Notes under the pieces: generated by a model
The model's input: the letters and a program-made list of their open reading frames with translations, nothing else
What the model was told of the DNA's origin: nothing
The model's database searches: none
Made by a program: the position numbers and the translations under genes
NCBI GenBank assembly: GCA_017560855.1
Contig: JAFZEB010000209.1
Span: forward strand, 1 to 20,854
DNA from: Ruminiclostridium sp.
GTDB lineage: Bacteria > Bacillota > Clostridia > Oscillospirales > Oscillospiraceae
Reading direction: 5' to 3'
Length of the DNA: 20,854 nt
Shown here: in pieces, positions 7,871 to 14,954 of the stretch
Position numbering within the stretch: position 1 is the first letter of the stretch
Layout of the letters: each line of letters begins with the position of its first letter

Positions 7871-8812
7871 TCAAAGTTTCTCCGCCACCCGGAGCTTGGC
7901 GCTGCGGGCGCGGGGGTTTTCGGTCAGCTCCTGCTGGGAGGGCAGGATGGGCTTTTTGGGGGTGAGCTTCACCTGAGGGGTCTTGCCGCAGACGCACACG
8001 GGGAACTCCCGGGGGCAGTCGCAGCCCTTGGCGGCCACAGCCAGCTCACTCTTGACGATGCGGTCTTCCAGGGAGTGGAAGGAGATGACGGCCAGTCGGC
8101 CCCCCTCTCTCAAACGGGGGATGGCGGCCTGCATCATCCGGGAGATGGCGGTCAGTTCATCGTTAACGGCGATGCGAATGCCCTGGAAACTGCGCTTGGC
8201 GGGGTGCTGTTTCTCCCGCAGGGCAGCGGCGGGCATGGCAGAGCGGATGACCTCCACCAGCTGACCGGTGGTCTCGATGGGGGCGGTCTCTCTGGCCCGC
8301 TCGATGGCGGCAGAAATGGCAGGGGCGTAGCGCTCCTCACCGTACTGGTACAGGATCCGGCGGATCTCCTCCCGGGGCCACTGGTTCACCACCGTCCAGG
8401 CGGTGAGGGCCTCGTCCCGGTCCATGCGCATGTCCAGGGGGGCATCGTGCATGTAGGAGAAGCCCCGGTCCGGGTCGTCCAACTGGGGGGAGGACACACC
8501 CAGGTCAAAGAGCATACCGTCGGCTTCCGGGATCCCCGCCTCTTCCAGCAGGGTCTCCAGGTCGCCGAAGTTCCCGTGGAGGTAAGTGATCCGGTCGGCA
8601 TAGGGGGCCAGACGCTCTCCTGCCTCCTGGATGGCCTGGATGTCCCGGTCGATGCAGATGAGCCGCCCCCCTTCGGTCAGGCGCTTGGCGATCTGCTCCG
8701 AGTGGCCGCCCCGGCCCAGGGTGCCGTCGATATAGATGCCGTCAGGCCGGATGTTCAGGCCTTCGATGCACTCGTCCAGCAGGACGGAGCGGTGGGAAAA
8801 AGTCCCTGCCAT
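7871..8812 (-). CDS. rsmH: RsmH (MraW), 16S rRNA m4C1402 methyltransferase
   Basis: SAM-dependent enzyme that methylates N4 of C1402 in 16S rRNA, near the ribosomal P site. The 313 residues show the SAM-binding loop DGTLGRGGHS (29-38), the acidic residue of the SAM pocket in ICIDRD (52-57), the LFDLGVSSPQLD motif, HPAKRSFQGIRIAVN and ISFHSLEDR, all diagnostic. Near the C terminus is the CDCP...CVCG cysteine cluster common in Firmicutes copies. ATG 8812 has AGGAAG before it. It is the first gene of the dcw operon here, directly behind a consensus promoter; the mraZ gene that usually precedes it is missing. Confidence 0.97.
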   Translation of the reverse strand: MAGTFSHRSVLLDECIEGLNIRPDGIYIDGTLGRGGHSEQIAKRLTEGGRLICIDRDIQAIQEAGERLAPYADRITYLHGNFGDLETLLEEAGIPEADGMLFDLGVSSPQLDDPDRGFSYMHDAPLDMRMDRDEALTAWTVVNQWPREEIRRILYQYGEERYAPAISAAIERARETAPIETTGQLVEVIRSAMPAAALREKQHPAKRSFQGIRIAVNDELTAISRMMQAAIPRLREGGRLAVISFHSLEDRIVKSELAVAAKGCDCPREFPVCVCGKTPQVKLTPKKPILPSQQELTENPRARSAKLRVAEKL

Positions 8813-8838
8813 GGAGTCACTTCCTCTCTAAAGAAACC

Positions 8839-8861
8839 TTTGTCCACTCTTGATGGACAAA
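8839..8861 (-). promoter_or_regulatory. Hairpin in the 5' leader of the dcw operon
   Basis: A perfect 8-bp inverted repeat (TTTGTCCA / TGGACAAA, 7-base loop) lies between the rsmH promoter and ribosome binding site. No T-run follows on the minus strand. It would form near the 5' end of the operon mRNA and may stabilise it (inference). Confidence 0.5.
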
Positions 8862-8886
8862 GAGAAAAAACGTCGTTCGTCATTTA

Positions 8887-8915
8887 ATTATAGAAGAAAC
8901 CCCTGTAAAAAGCAA
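8887..8915 (-). promoter_or_regulatory. Sigma-A-type promoter of the dcw operon
   Basis: On the minus strand TTGCTT (8915-8910) and a perfect TATAAT (8892-8887) are exactly 17 bases apart, some 75 bases upstream of the rsmH start. No other gene lies between, so this is the likely main promoter of rsmH-ftsL-spoVD-murE-mraY-ftsW-murG. Confidence 0.8.
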
Positions 8916-9000
8916 CCGTTTTTTAGGTTCCTTACCACATGTCATAGAATTGTAAGTTTCCTTCCCAGGGTCTTCCATTTTTCCTAGCAATGTAGTAAAC

Positions 9001-9006
9001 TATAAT
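9001..9006 (+). promoter_or_regulatory. Candidate -10 element of the antiporter gene
   Basis: A perfect TATAAT at 9001-9006, 30 bases before the TTG start. The -35 side (about 8978-8984) is only a T-rich TTTTTC, so the promoter may be weak or activator-dependent. Transcription would begin near 9013, which rules out the ATG at 9010 as a usable start. Confidence 0.5.
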
Positions 9007-9023
9007 AAAATGTATCCTTTTCT

Positions 9024-9031
9024 GGGAGGTG
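9024..9031 (+). promoter_or_regulatory. Ribosome binding site of the antiporter gene, deciding a TTG start
   Basis: GGGAGGTG lies seven bases before the in-frame TTG 9037-9039. The upstream ATG (9010) has no ribosome binding site and lies within the promoter region. Confidence 0.75.
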
Positions 9032-9036
9032 TCCCT

Positions 9037-10650
9037 TTGACTCAATTCCTTCTCATCGCTTCCGGTGTCATCATCGCCTGTGTGCTGAGCAACAAACTCA
9101 CCAACAAGTTGGGCATGCCCACCCTGCTGGCCTTCATCCTGCTGGGCATGTTCCTGGGCTCCGACGGCGTGGCCAAGATCCACTTCGACAACTACCTGCT
9201 CACCCAGGAGATCTGCACCATCGCCCTGGTCTTCATTATGTTCTACGGCGGCTTCGGCACCAGCTGGTCGGCGGCAAAGCCCGTGGCCGTGAAGGCCGTC
9301 CTGCTGTCCTCCCTGGGCACGGTGGCCACCGCCGGGCTGGTGGGCGTTTTTGCCTGGCAGGCTTTGGACCTTCCCCTGCTGGAGAGCTTCCTCCTTGGTT
9401 CGGTCATCAGCTCCACCGACGCCGCCTCGGTCTTCTCCATCCTCCGCTCCCGGCGGCTGAACCTGAAGTACGGCACCGCCTCCCTGCTGGAGGTGGAGAG
9501 CGGCTCCAATGACCCCTTCTCCTACATGCTCACCGTCATCGTCCTCTCCCTCATGAACGGCGAAGCGGCCAGCGCCGGAGCTTTCGTCTGGCAGGTCACC
9601 GCCCAGTTGGCCTTCGGCCTTGCCTTTGGTTTCGGTGTGGCTCTGGTGGCCCTGGCCTTCCTGCGCCGGTTCCGGTTCTGCACCGAGGGCTTTGACGCCA
9701 TTTTCATCGTGGCCGTGGCCCTCATCGCCTACGCCGCCCCCACTGCTCTGGGGGGCAACGGATTCTTGAGCGTCTACATCACCGGCATCCTTCTGGGCAA
9801 TGCCTCCCTTCAGAACAAGCAGTCTCTGGTCCACTTCTTTGACGGCATCACCAGCCTCATGCAGATGGCCCTCTTCTTCCTGCTGGGCCTGCTGTCCTTC
9901 CCCTCTCAGCTTCCTGCTGTGGCCCTGACCGGTCTGGCTGTGGCCCTCTTCCTCACCTTCGTGGCTCGCCCCCTGGTGGTCACCCTGCTGCTCAAGCCCT
10001 TCCGCAGCTCCTGGAAGCAGGTGGCCCTGGTTTCCTGGTCGGGCATGCGCGGAGCGGCCTCCATCGCCTTCTCCATTCTGGCCGTGACCAGCCCTGCCGT
10101 CATCTATATGGACATCTACCACATGGTCTTCTTCATTGTTCTCTTCTCCATCCTCATTCAGGGCACCCTCATCCCCTTCATGGCCCAGATCCTGGGCATG
10201 ATCGACCTGGAGGGAGACGTCATGAAGACCTTCACCGACTACACCGACGAGATCCCCATCGACTTTCTCCAGTGCACCCTTCCCCCGGACCACGAGTGGG
10301 TGGGCCGTCAGGTCCAGGACCTGGACTTTCCCCCGGAGTGCCTCATCGTCCTGCTGACCCGGGGAGAGGAAAAACTGGTCCCCAGCGGCAGCACGGTTTT
10401 CCAGCCGGGGGACACCGTCATTCTGGGCGGTCGTGCCGGTGGTGAGTCCGAGGGCGTCCACCTCTTCGAGCGCACCATCGGCATCCGGGACCCCTGGCGG
10501 AACCGGATGATCTCCACCCTGGACACCCGGGGCAACCTCATCATCATGGTCCGCCGCCGGGGACAGGTCATCATCCCCAAGGGAGACACCGTCCTCCAGA
10601 CCGGGGACATCCTCCTCATCAACGACATGGACGGGGATCCCCTGACATAA
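9037..10650 (+). CDS. CPA1-family potassium/proton antiporter (NhaP2/CvrA type) with RCK_C domains
   Basis: Twelve-helix cation/proton exchanger that expels K+ (or Na+) in exchange for protons. The 537 residues comprise a membrane domain (1-390) with STDAA (126-130), the ion-binding ESGSNDP (154-160; N158 and D159) and WSGMRGA (334-340), the pattern of NhaP2/CvrA K+/H+ antiporters. The cytoplasmic tail (about 405-530) has one RCK_C (TrkA-C) unit with the PSGSTVFQPGDTVILGG strand-turn (449-465) and a second, shorter one with IPKGDTVLQTGDILLI (513-528). There is no NAD-binding RCK_N domain. In some Firmicutes transporters RCK_C domains bind c-di-AMP, so turgor-linked control is possible (inference). 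The gene is divergent from the dcw operon. Family is sure; the ion transported is not proven. Confidence 0.9.
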   Translation: MTQFLLIASGVIIACVLSNKLTNKLGMPTLLAFILLGMFLGSDGVAKIHFDNYLLTQEICTIALVFIMFYGGFGTSWSAAKPVAVKAVLLSSLGTVATAGLVGVFAWQALDLPLLESFLLGSVISSTDAASVFSILRSRRLNLKYGTASLLEVESGSNDPFSYMLTVIVLSLMNGEAASAGAFVWQVTAQLAFGLAFGFGVALVALAFLRRFRFCTEGFDAIFIVAVALIAYAAPTALGGNGFLSVYITGILLGNASLQNKQSLVHFFDGITSLMQMALFFLLGLLSFPSQLPAVALTGLAVALFLTFVARPLVVTLLLKPFRSSWKQVALVSWSGMRGAASIAFSILAVTSPAVIYMDIYHMVFFIVLFSILIQGTLIPFMAQILGMIDLEGDVMKTFTDYTDEIPIDFLQCTLPPDHEWVGRQVQDLDFPPECLIVLLTRGEEKLVPSGSTVFQPGDTVILGGRAGGESEGVHLFERTIGIRDPWRNRMISTLDTRGNLIIMVRRRGQVIIPKGDTVLQTGDILLINDMDGDPLT

Positions 10651-10651
10651 T

Positions 10652-10667
10652 GACTTTCGGAAAAGTC
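10652..10667 (+). terminator. Weak hairpin after the antiporter gene
   Basis: GACTTT / AAAGTC with a four-base loop directly follows the stop codon, then a pyrimidine-rich stretch without a pure T-run. A leaky terminator at best. Confidence 0.3.
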
Positions 10668-10683
10668 TTGCCTTTTCCTGACA

Positions 10684-10712
10684 TTGTAACCCCCCTGTTT
10701 TTATGGTATACT
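10684..10712 (+). promoter_or_regulatory. Sigma-A-type promoter of the small membrane protein gene
   Basis: TTGTAA (10684-10689) and TATACT (10707-10712) are 17 bases apart, with an extended -10 TGG at 10704-10706. The gene starts 30 bases downstream. Confidence 0.75.
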
Positions 10713-10741
10713 AAGAAAAAAGCTTGGAAAGGAGGCCGCCT

Positions 10742-11080
10742 ATGGGCCTGCTCATCGTATACGCCATGCTCTTCATCCCCGTGGTGACCCTGGTGGTCAC
10801 CTGGCCCATGTCAGCCAGAAAGACCTGCCTGGCCCTGGCCCTCTGCCTGGCCCTGGCCACCCTCTTCGGCTGGGTGGTGGGTGGTCTGACTCCCGTTGAC
10901 CTGCTCACTTTCGAGAGCCACGGAACCATCACCCTCCTGCTGGTCTGGGCCTCCTGGCTGGTGACGGTGGTCTGCTTCCTGGTCCGCCTGCTCCACAGCT
11001 GGTGGAGGAAGAAACACCCCATCGTGGAGGATGCGTATATCGACGCAGACTACGTCCAGGAAGTCATCGACGAAGAATAA
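10742..11080 (+). CDS. Uncharacterised small membrane protein (three helices, acidic tail)
   Basis: I do not recognise this 112-residue protein. It has three hydrophobic segments (about 2-20, 28-48 and 63-85), a short basic stretch RLLHSWWRKK (82-91) that should lie in the cytoplasm, and a strongly acidic C terminus (96-112). ATG 10742 is chosen over an upstream in-frame start because AAAGGAGG lies six bases before it. It has its own good promoter and a terminator-like repeat behind it, so it appears to be a separate unit from the antiporter 91 bases upstream, although read-through from that gene is possible. Codon use matches the neighbours and I see no sign of transfer. No function can be assigned. 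Confidence 0.75.
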   Translation: MGLLIVYAMLFIPVVTLVVTWPMSARKTCLALALCLALATLFGWVVGGLTPVDLLTFESHGTITLLLVWASWLVTVVCFLVRLLHSWWRKKHPIVEDAYIDADYVQEVIDEE

Positions 11081-11087
11081 AAAATAA

Positions 11088-11197
11088 GGCTCCCTCTCCG
11101 AGGGAGCTGGCTGCGAAGCAGACTGAGGGAGTTTTCTGCCAGGTTGGCACTCCCTCCGTCACGGCTTCGCCGTGCCACCTCCCTCCAAGAGGGAGGC
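11088..11197. repeat. MITE-like inverted-repeat element, member 1
   Basis: About 110 bases with near-perfect terminal inverted repeats (GGCTCCCTC 11088-11096 / GAGGGAGGC 11189-11197, AT-rich outside) and an almost continuous run of inner hairpins: 11089-11096/11100-11107, 11111-11114/11118-11121, 11125-11132/11149-11156 with nested TGCC/GGCA, 11160-11165/11169-11174 and 11178-11185/11189-11196. No coding capacity. Part of its layout matches the element at 14755-14870. Confidence 0.7.
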
Positions 11198-11207
11198 TTT
11201 TTATTTT
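11178..11207 (+). terminator. Intrinsic terminator of the small membrane protein gene
   Basis: CCTCCCTC / GAGGGAGG (8 bp, loop CAA) is followed by CTTTTTATTTT on the plus strand. It forms the right end of the inverted-repeat element, which thus supplies the terminator. Confidence 0.7.
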
Positions 11208-11210
11208 ACA

Positions 11211-11253
11211 TAAAAAACACTCCCTGGAACCCAACGAAGTGGTTCCAGGGAGT
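11211..11253 (-). terminator. Strong intrinsic terminator of the uvrC-rsmD-coaD-coiled-coil operon
   Basis: A perfect 13-bp stem (arms 11219-11231 and 11241-11253, ACTCCCTGGAACC) with a nine-base loop is followed on the minus strand by GTTTTTTA, six bases after the coiled-coil gene's stop. T-rich sequence on the plus side means it may also work in the other direction. Confidence 0.9.
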
Positions 11254-11259
11254 CTTATT

Positions 11260-11811
11260 TTAGTCGTCTTCGTAATCGTCCTCATCCAGCTCAGCGTCGT
11301 ACATGGCACGGCGGGGAGCCTGCTGGGGCTGCTGACGAGCTGCCTCGTCCACACCGCCCAGGATGCTGCGGAACTTGGCGCGGGAGTGCTTGACCTCGTC
11401 GTAGGCGTCGGCCACAGCCTCTTCCACCTGACGCAGGGCATCTTCACAGTACTCGCTGGCAGCACGCTTCAGCAGACGGCACTGCTCCTCAGCCTCAGCG
11501 ATGATCTCTGCGGCACGGGCCTCTGCCTCACGGACGATGGCGTCACGGTTGATGATCTGGTGGGCATAGTCCTCGGCCTGCTGACGCATGGACTCAGCCT
11601 CCCGCTTGGCGGAGGCGATGTAGTCGTTCTTGTTTGCCACCAGGTCCTCTGCACGCTGGATGGCCACGGGCATCTCTGCCTTCACGTCGTCGATCATGTC
11701 CAGGATACGGTCACGCTCGATGACGCACTTGTCATTGCTCAGAGGCATGCTCTTTGCCTCTTCGATCTCGGTGTATAAAAGGTCCAGTAACTGTTCAATG
11801 CTGCCTGCCAT
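11260..11811 (-). CDS. Uncharacterised coiled-coil protein, DivIVA / F-ATPase b-subunit-like composition
   Basis: A soluble, highly charged protein of 183 residues, almost wholly alpha-helical with heptad-like Ala/Glu/Arg repeats over about residues 45-145 (for example REAEARAAEIIAEAEEQ). It has no membrane segment and ends in a Gln/Ala/Pro-rich linker and an acidic tail (DEDDYEDD). Weak resemblance to DivIVA and to ATPase stalk subunits reflects the coiled coil only, so I assign no function. Two ATGs are possible. ATG 11817 has AAGGAG only three bases before it, while ATG 11811 has it at nine bases and is preferred. The TAAGGAG ribosome binding site contains the coaD stop codon, so translation is likely coupled to coaD. 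It ends at the operon terminator. Confidence 0.7.
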   Translation of the reverse strand: MAGSIEQLLDLLYTEIEEAKSMPLSNDKCVIERDRILDMIDDVKAEMPVAIQRAEDLVANKNDYIASAKREAESMRQQAEDYAHQIINRDAIVREAEARAAEIIAEAEEQCRLLKRAASEYCEDALRQVEEAVADAYDEVKHSRAKFRSILGGVDEAARQQPQQAPRRAMYDAELDEDDYEDD

Positions 11812-11824
11812 TGCCATTCGCTCC

Positions 11825-12307
11825 TTACTTTTCGGTCAGTTTCTTTTTCACATCTTCCAGGATCTCTCTGGGTAAAAATTCGCTCAAATCTGCGTTGTAC
11901 CGGGCCATCTCCTTGGCCACGGAGGAACTCAGATAGGTATACTTTTCGCTGGAGGGGAAGAAGATGGTGTCCAGATCGGGGTTGATCTTGCTGTTGATGA
12001 TGGCCATCTGCACTTCCTGCTCATAGTCGGACACAGCCCGCAGTCCCTTCACCAGGACCCGCGCACCCTTCTGTCGGGCATACTCTGCCACCAGACCGCT
12101 GTTGATGTCGAACTCCACGTTTTCCACGTTGATGCACTTGCGCATCAGCTCCAGACGCTCCTCGGGGGTGAACAGACCGCCGTTCTTCTCGGAGTTCACC
12201 GAGATGCAGACGATGACCTTGTCGAAGGCGTTTGCGGCTCTCTTGATGATGTTGATATGTCCCAGGGTGATGGGGTCAAAGCTGCCCGGGTAAATTGCGG
12301 TTTTCAT
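11825..12307 (-). CDS. coaD: CoaD, phosphopantetheine adenylyltransferase
   Basis: Makes dephospho-CoA from 4'-phosphopantetheine and ATP, the penultimate step of coenzyme A synthesis, in the cytoplasm. The 160 residues match the family's usual length. Signatures are YPGSFDPITLGH at the N terminus (nucleotidyltransferase TxGH loop, 14-17), LVKGLRAVSDYEQE in the middle and YTYLSSS towards the C terminus. ATG 12307 has AAGGAG before it. It lies 36 bases after rsmD; the rsmD-coaD pairing is common across Firmicutes and supports both calls. Confidence 0.97.
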   Translation of the reverse strand: MKTAIYPGSFDPITLGHINIIKRAANAFDKVIVCISVNSEKNGGLFTPEERLELMRKCINVENVEFDINSGLVAEYARQKGARVLVKGLRAVSDYEQEVQMAIINSKINPDLDTIFFPSSEKYTYLSSSVAKEMARYNADLSEFLPREILEDVKKKLTEK

Positions 12308-12343
12308 GACCTTGTCTCTCCTTAGTCAGCGCCCTTGGCCGTT

Positions 12344-12892
12344 TCACTCGGCGTTGCGCCGATAGAGGGCTGTTCTGATTTTGCCATATCGATACTCTTT
12401 CTGCATCTGATAAGGCTCTGCGACCACAGGCCAAACAGAGTTCGACCCATTTTCGCATACTATTATACCATTTTCGCTCACAATGTCAATCGTTGTGATG
12501 AGTTCCATGGCTTTTTCCAGCAGACCACTGCCGTAAGGAGGATCCAGGAAAATCAGGTCGAACTTCTCCCGGCACCGGGACAGGAAGGCCAGGGCATCCC
12601 CCTGGATGACGGTGCTCTGGTCAGAGAAGCCGGTGGCGTTCACATTCTCCCGGATGATGGCCACCGCCTGCTTCTGCAGGTCCACAAAGGTGCAGTGAGT
12701 CGCGCCCCGGGAGAGAGCCTCGATGCCCATCTGGCCGGTGCCGCCGAAGAGGTCCAGAACCTTGCGGCCCTCTACCTCAAACTGAATGCTGGAAAAGATG
12801 GCCTCCTTCACCCGGTCGGCGGTGGGGCGGGTCTCCATGCCGACGGGCTCCTTGAGCCGACGGCCTCGTGCAATACCGGTGATGACGCGCAT
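12344..12892 (-). CDS. rsmD: RsmD, 16S rRNA m2G966 methyltransferase
   Basis: SAM-dependent enzyme that methylates N2 of G966 in 16S rRNA on the assembled 30S subunit. The 182 residues show the family N terminus MRVITGIARGRRL, RPTADRVKEAIFSS, the SAM motif DLFGGTGQMGIEALSRGA (47-64) and the catalytic DPPY (117-120). ATG 12892 is only three bases from the uvrC stop codon and its ribosome binding site AAGGAGG lies inside the end of uvrC, so the two are probably translationally coupled. Length and motifs are normal. Confidence 0.95.
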   Translation of the reverse strand: MRVITGIARGRRLKEPVGMETRPTADRVKEAIFSSIQFEVEGRKVLDLFGGTGQMGIEALSRGATHCTFVDLQKQAVAIIRENVNATGFSDQSTVIQGDALAFLSRCREKFDLIFLDPPYGSGLLEKAMELITTIDIVSENGIIVCENGSNSVWPVVAEPYQMQKEYRYGKIRTALYRRNAE

Positions 12893-12895
12893 GGG

Positions 12896-14719
12896 TCATT
12901 CCTCCTTGGTTCTAAAGTAGTTGTATACCGACTGGGCGGCGTTCTTGGGCAGGACCTTTTCCAGTTCCTGCAGATCCGCCCCTTTGATGGCTTTCACACT
13001 GCCGAAGGCTTTCAGCAGGGCCTTTCGTCGGGTCTCCCCAATACCGGGGATCTTCTCCAGCACCGAGCCGGTGCCGGTCTTGGTGTGCTGCTTGTGATGG
13101 AAGCCCACGGCGGATCGGTGGGTCTCCTCCTGGATCTGGCCGATGAAGGCAAAGAGGGCGGGAACGGCCTGGATGCCGATTTCCCGGCCTTCCGGGGTGG
13201 TGAGGGCACGGGTCCGGTGGCGGTCGTCCTTGACCATGCCGTAAACTGGGATCTCCAGCCCGAACTCGGTCAGCACCCGCTGGGCCACCGCCGCATGGGT
13301 GTCGCCGCCGTCAATGAGGAGCAGGTCGGGCCGCTTGGCGAACCGCTCGTCCCCCTCCCGGTCCCGCTGGAACCGGCGGCGGATGGTCTGCTCCATGGAG
13401 GCGTAGTCGTCCGGACCGTCCATGTCCTTCATCTTAAAATAACGATAGGCGTTCTTTTTGGGCTTGCCGTCCTCGAACACGGTCATGGCCGCCACGATAT
13501 CCGAAGCACCTGTGTTGGAGATGTCGTAGGCCTCAATGCGTCGGGGGGGCTGGGGCAATTCCAGCTTTTCCGCCAGGAGGGTCAAAATTTTTGCCGTCCG
13601 CTCGGCCTTGGTGGTCAGGCGCTTGACCTCCTCCTGGGCATTCTCCCGGGCCATGCGGATCAGGTCCATCTTGGCCCCTCGCTGGGGGGTGACCAGTTCC
13701 ACCTTCCGTCCGGCCTGCCGGGAGAGCAGCCGGGCGATGTCGGCCTCTCCCTCCAGGTTTTCCGGCAGGAGGATCTGTTTCGGCAGCAGGCCACGTTCCC
13801 CATAGTACTGGACCAGAAAGGCCGCCAGGATCTCCTGAGGTTCCTCTCCTTCCGTGGGAAAGACCTCCAGATCCCGGCTGGTGAGTTCGCCATCCTTAAA
13901 GTGGAGGACCGCCATGGCCGATCTCACATCCCCGGTAAACAGGCCCAGCACGTCGGTGTCCGCCAGGTATCCCGCCACCACCTTCTGCCGCTTGCCCAGG
14001 AGGGAAATGGCCTTGAGCCGATCCCGCAGGGCGGCGGCCCGTTCAAACTCCAGGTTCTCTGCCGCCTGGAACATCTCCTCGGACAGGTCCTTTTCCACCT
14101 GGCTGAACTTGCCCTCCAGAATGCGGACCGCCTGGTCCATGGCCTGGCGGTGCTGGTCCTGGGTCATCTCCTTCCGGCAGTATCCATCGCAAAGCCCCAT
14201 GTGGTGGTTCAGGCAGGGCCGCTCCTTACCGATATCCCGGGGAAACTTCTTCCCGCAGGCCGGCAGCTTCAGGGCGCCCCGAAGGGCGTCGATGATGGCC
14301 TGGGTATCCCCCCGGCCGCCGAAGGGGCCAAAATACCGGGCTCCATCGTCTGCCATGCGGCCTGCAATGGAAAACTGAGGGTAGGGGTCCTTTACGGAGA
14401 GACGGATGTAGGGGTAACCCTTGTCATCCTTTAATAAGATATTGTATCTGGGTTTGTGCCGCTTGATGAGGGCAGCCTCCAGCACCAACGCCTCGAACTC
14501 CGACCCGGCCACAATCGTATCGAAGTGGTCGATCTGGGCCACCATGGCACGGGTCTTGGGGGAATGGGCCCCCTGGTCGTGGAAGTACTGGCTGACCCGG
14601 TTCTTCAGGGCCTTGGCCTTGCCCACGTAGATGACCGTGCCAGACTTATCCATCATAAGATAGACACCAGGCTTGAGGGGCAGACTGAGGGCCTTGTCTT
14701 TCAGTTCGTCAAAGGTCAT
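12896..14719 (-). CDS. uvrC: UvrC, excinuclease ABC subunit C
   Basis: Makes the 3' and 5' incisions beside DNA damage in nucleotide excision repair, working with UvrB. The 607 residues are full length: a GIY-YIG nuclease (about 14-95; GVYLM and VIYVGKAKALKNRV), four cysteines C155, C169, C177 and C181 that fit the Fe-S cluster reported in UvrC, a UVR domain that binds UvrB (about 200-240; LEFERAAALRDRL), the RNase H-like 5' nuclease (about 380-530; AYDISN, LLIDGG) and tandem helix-hairpin-helix motifs at the C terminus (IPGIGETRRKALL). ATG 14719 has AAGGAGG before it. It opens an operon with rsmD, coaD and the coiled-coil gene. I find no clear promoter in the repeat-filled upstream space. 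Confidence 0.97.
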   Translation of the reverse strand: MTFDELKDKALSLPLKPGVYLMMDKSGTVIYVGKAKALKNRVSQYFHDQGAHSPKTRAMVAQIDHFDTIVAGSEFEALVLEAALIKRHKPRYNILLKDDKGYPYIRLSVKDPYPQFSIAGRMADDGARYFGPFGGRGDTQAIIDALRGALKLPACGKKFPRDIGKERPCLNHHMGLCDGYCRKEMTQDQHRQAMDQAVRILEGKFSQVEKDLSEEMFQAAENLEFERAAALRDRLKAISLLGKRQKVVAGYLADTDVLGLFTGDVRSAMAVLHFKDGELTSRDLEVFPTEGEEPQEILAAFLVQYYGERGLLPKQILLPENLEGEADIARLLSRQAGRKVELVTPQRGAKMDLIRMARENAQEEVKRLTTKAERTAKILTLLAEKLELPQPPRRIEAYDISNTGASDIVAAMTVFEDGKPKKNAYRYFKMKDMDGPDDYASMEQTIRRRFQRDREGDERFAKRPDLLLIDGGDTHAAVAQRVLTEFGLEIPVYGMVKDDRHRTRALTTPEGREIGIQAVPALFAFIGQIQEETHRSAVGFHHKQHTKTGTGSVLEKIPGIGETRRKALLKAFGSVKAIKGADLQELEKVLPKNAAQSVYNYFRTKEE

Positions 14720-14754
14720 GGTCTGCCTCCTTTCGGTACGGTTCGGGTCGTCGC

Positions 14755-14870
14755 CCCCTCATCAGTCACCTGCGGTGACAGCTTCTCCCCAAGGAGAAGC
14801 CTTGCCGTTTCTCGATACATTAAGCCTTCTCCCTGGGGAGAAGGTGCCCTCGAAGAGGGCGGATGAGGGG
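14755..14870. repeat. MITE-like inverted-repeat element, member 2
   Basis: A 116-base unit with perfect 9-bp terminal inverted repeats (CCCCTCATC / GATGAGGGG) and four inner hairpins: GTCACC/GGTGAC (14765-14779), GCTTCTCC/GGAGAAGC (14781-14800), CCTTCTCC/GGAGAAGG (14825-14844) and GCCCTC/GAGGGC (14846-14860). A GTCAC-hairpin followed by a pyrimidine-rich arm with a CCAA-containing loop is shared with the element at 11088-11197, suggesting one superfamily. Confidence 0.75.
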
Positions 14871-14874
14871 ACTC

Positions 14875-14905
14875 ATGTTTGTCCCGGCTCCGCTGGGGCA
14901 AACAT
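14875..14905 (-). repeat. Constant-loop hairpin, copy C
   Basis: Arms ATGTTTG / CAAACAT enclose a 17-base loop that reads CCCCAGCGGAGCCGGGA on the minus strand. This resembles the loops of copies A and B (CCCAGC-RRAGC-GGG pattern) but with one extra base and in the opposite orientation. Confidence 0.5.
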
Positions 14906-14954
14906 TCTTCTCGGCCTGCCAGTGTGCCCAAGGGGCGCGCACAGCAGGCCGCAG

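Noticed and set aside
9010..9036. Upstream ATG start for the antiporter gene
   Set aside because: It lies at or before the expected transcription start of the TATAAT at 9001-9006 and has no ribosome binding site; TTG 9037 has a strong one.
8932..10461. 509-codon open frame on the minus strand
   Set aside because: Opposite the antiporter gene, which has full family motifs; this frame is Gly/His/Gln/Glu-rich shadow.
12335..14434. 699-codon open frame on the plus strand
   Set aside because: Shadow of rsmD and uvrC on the other strand.
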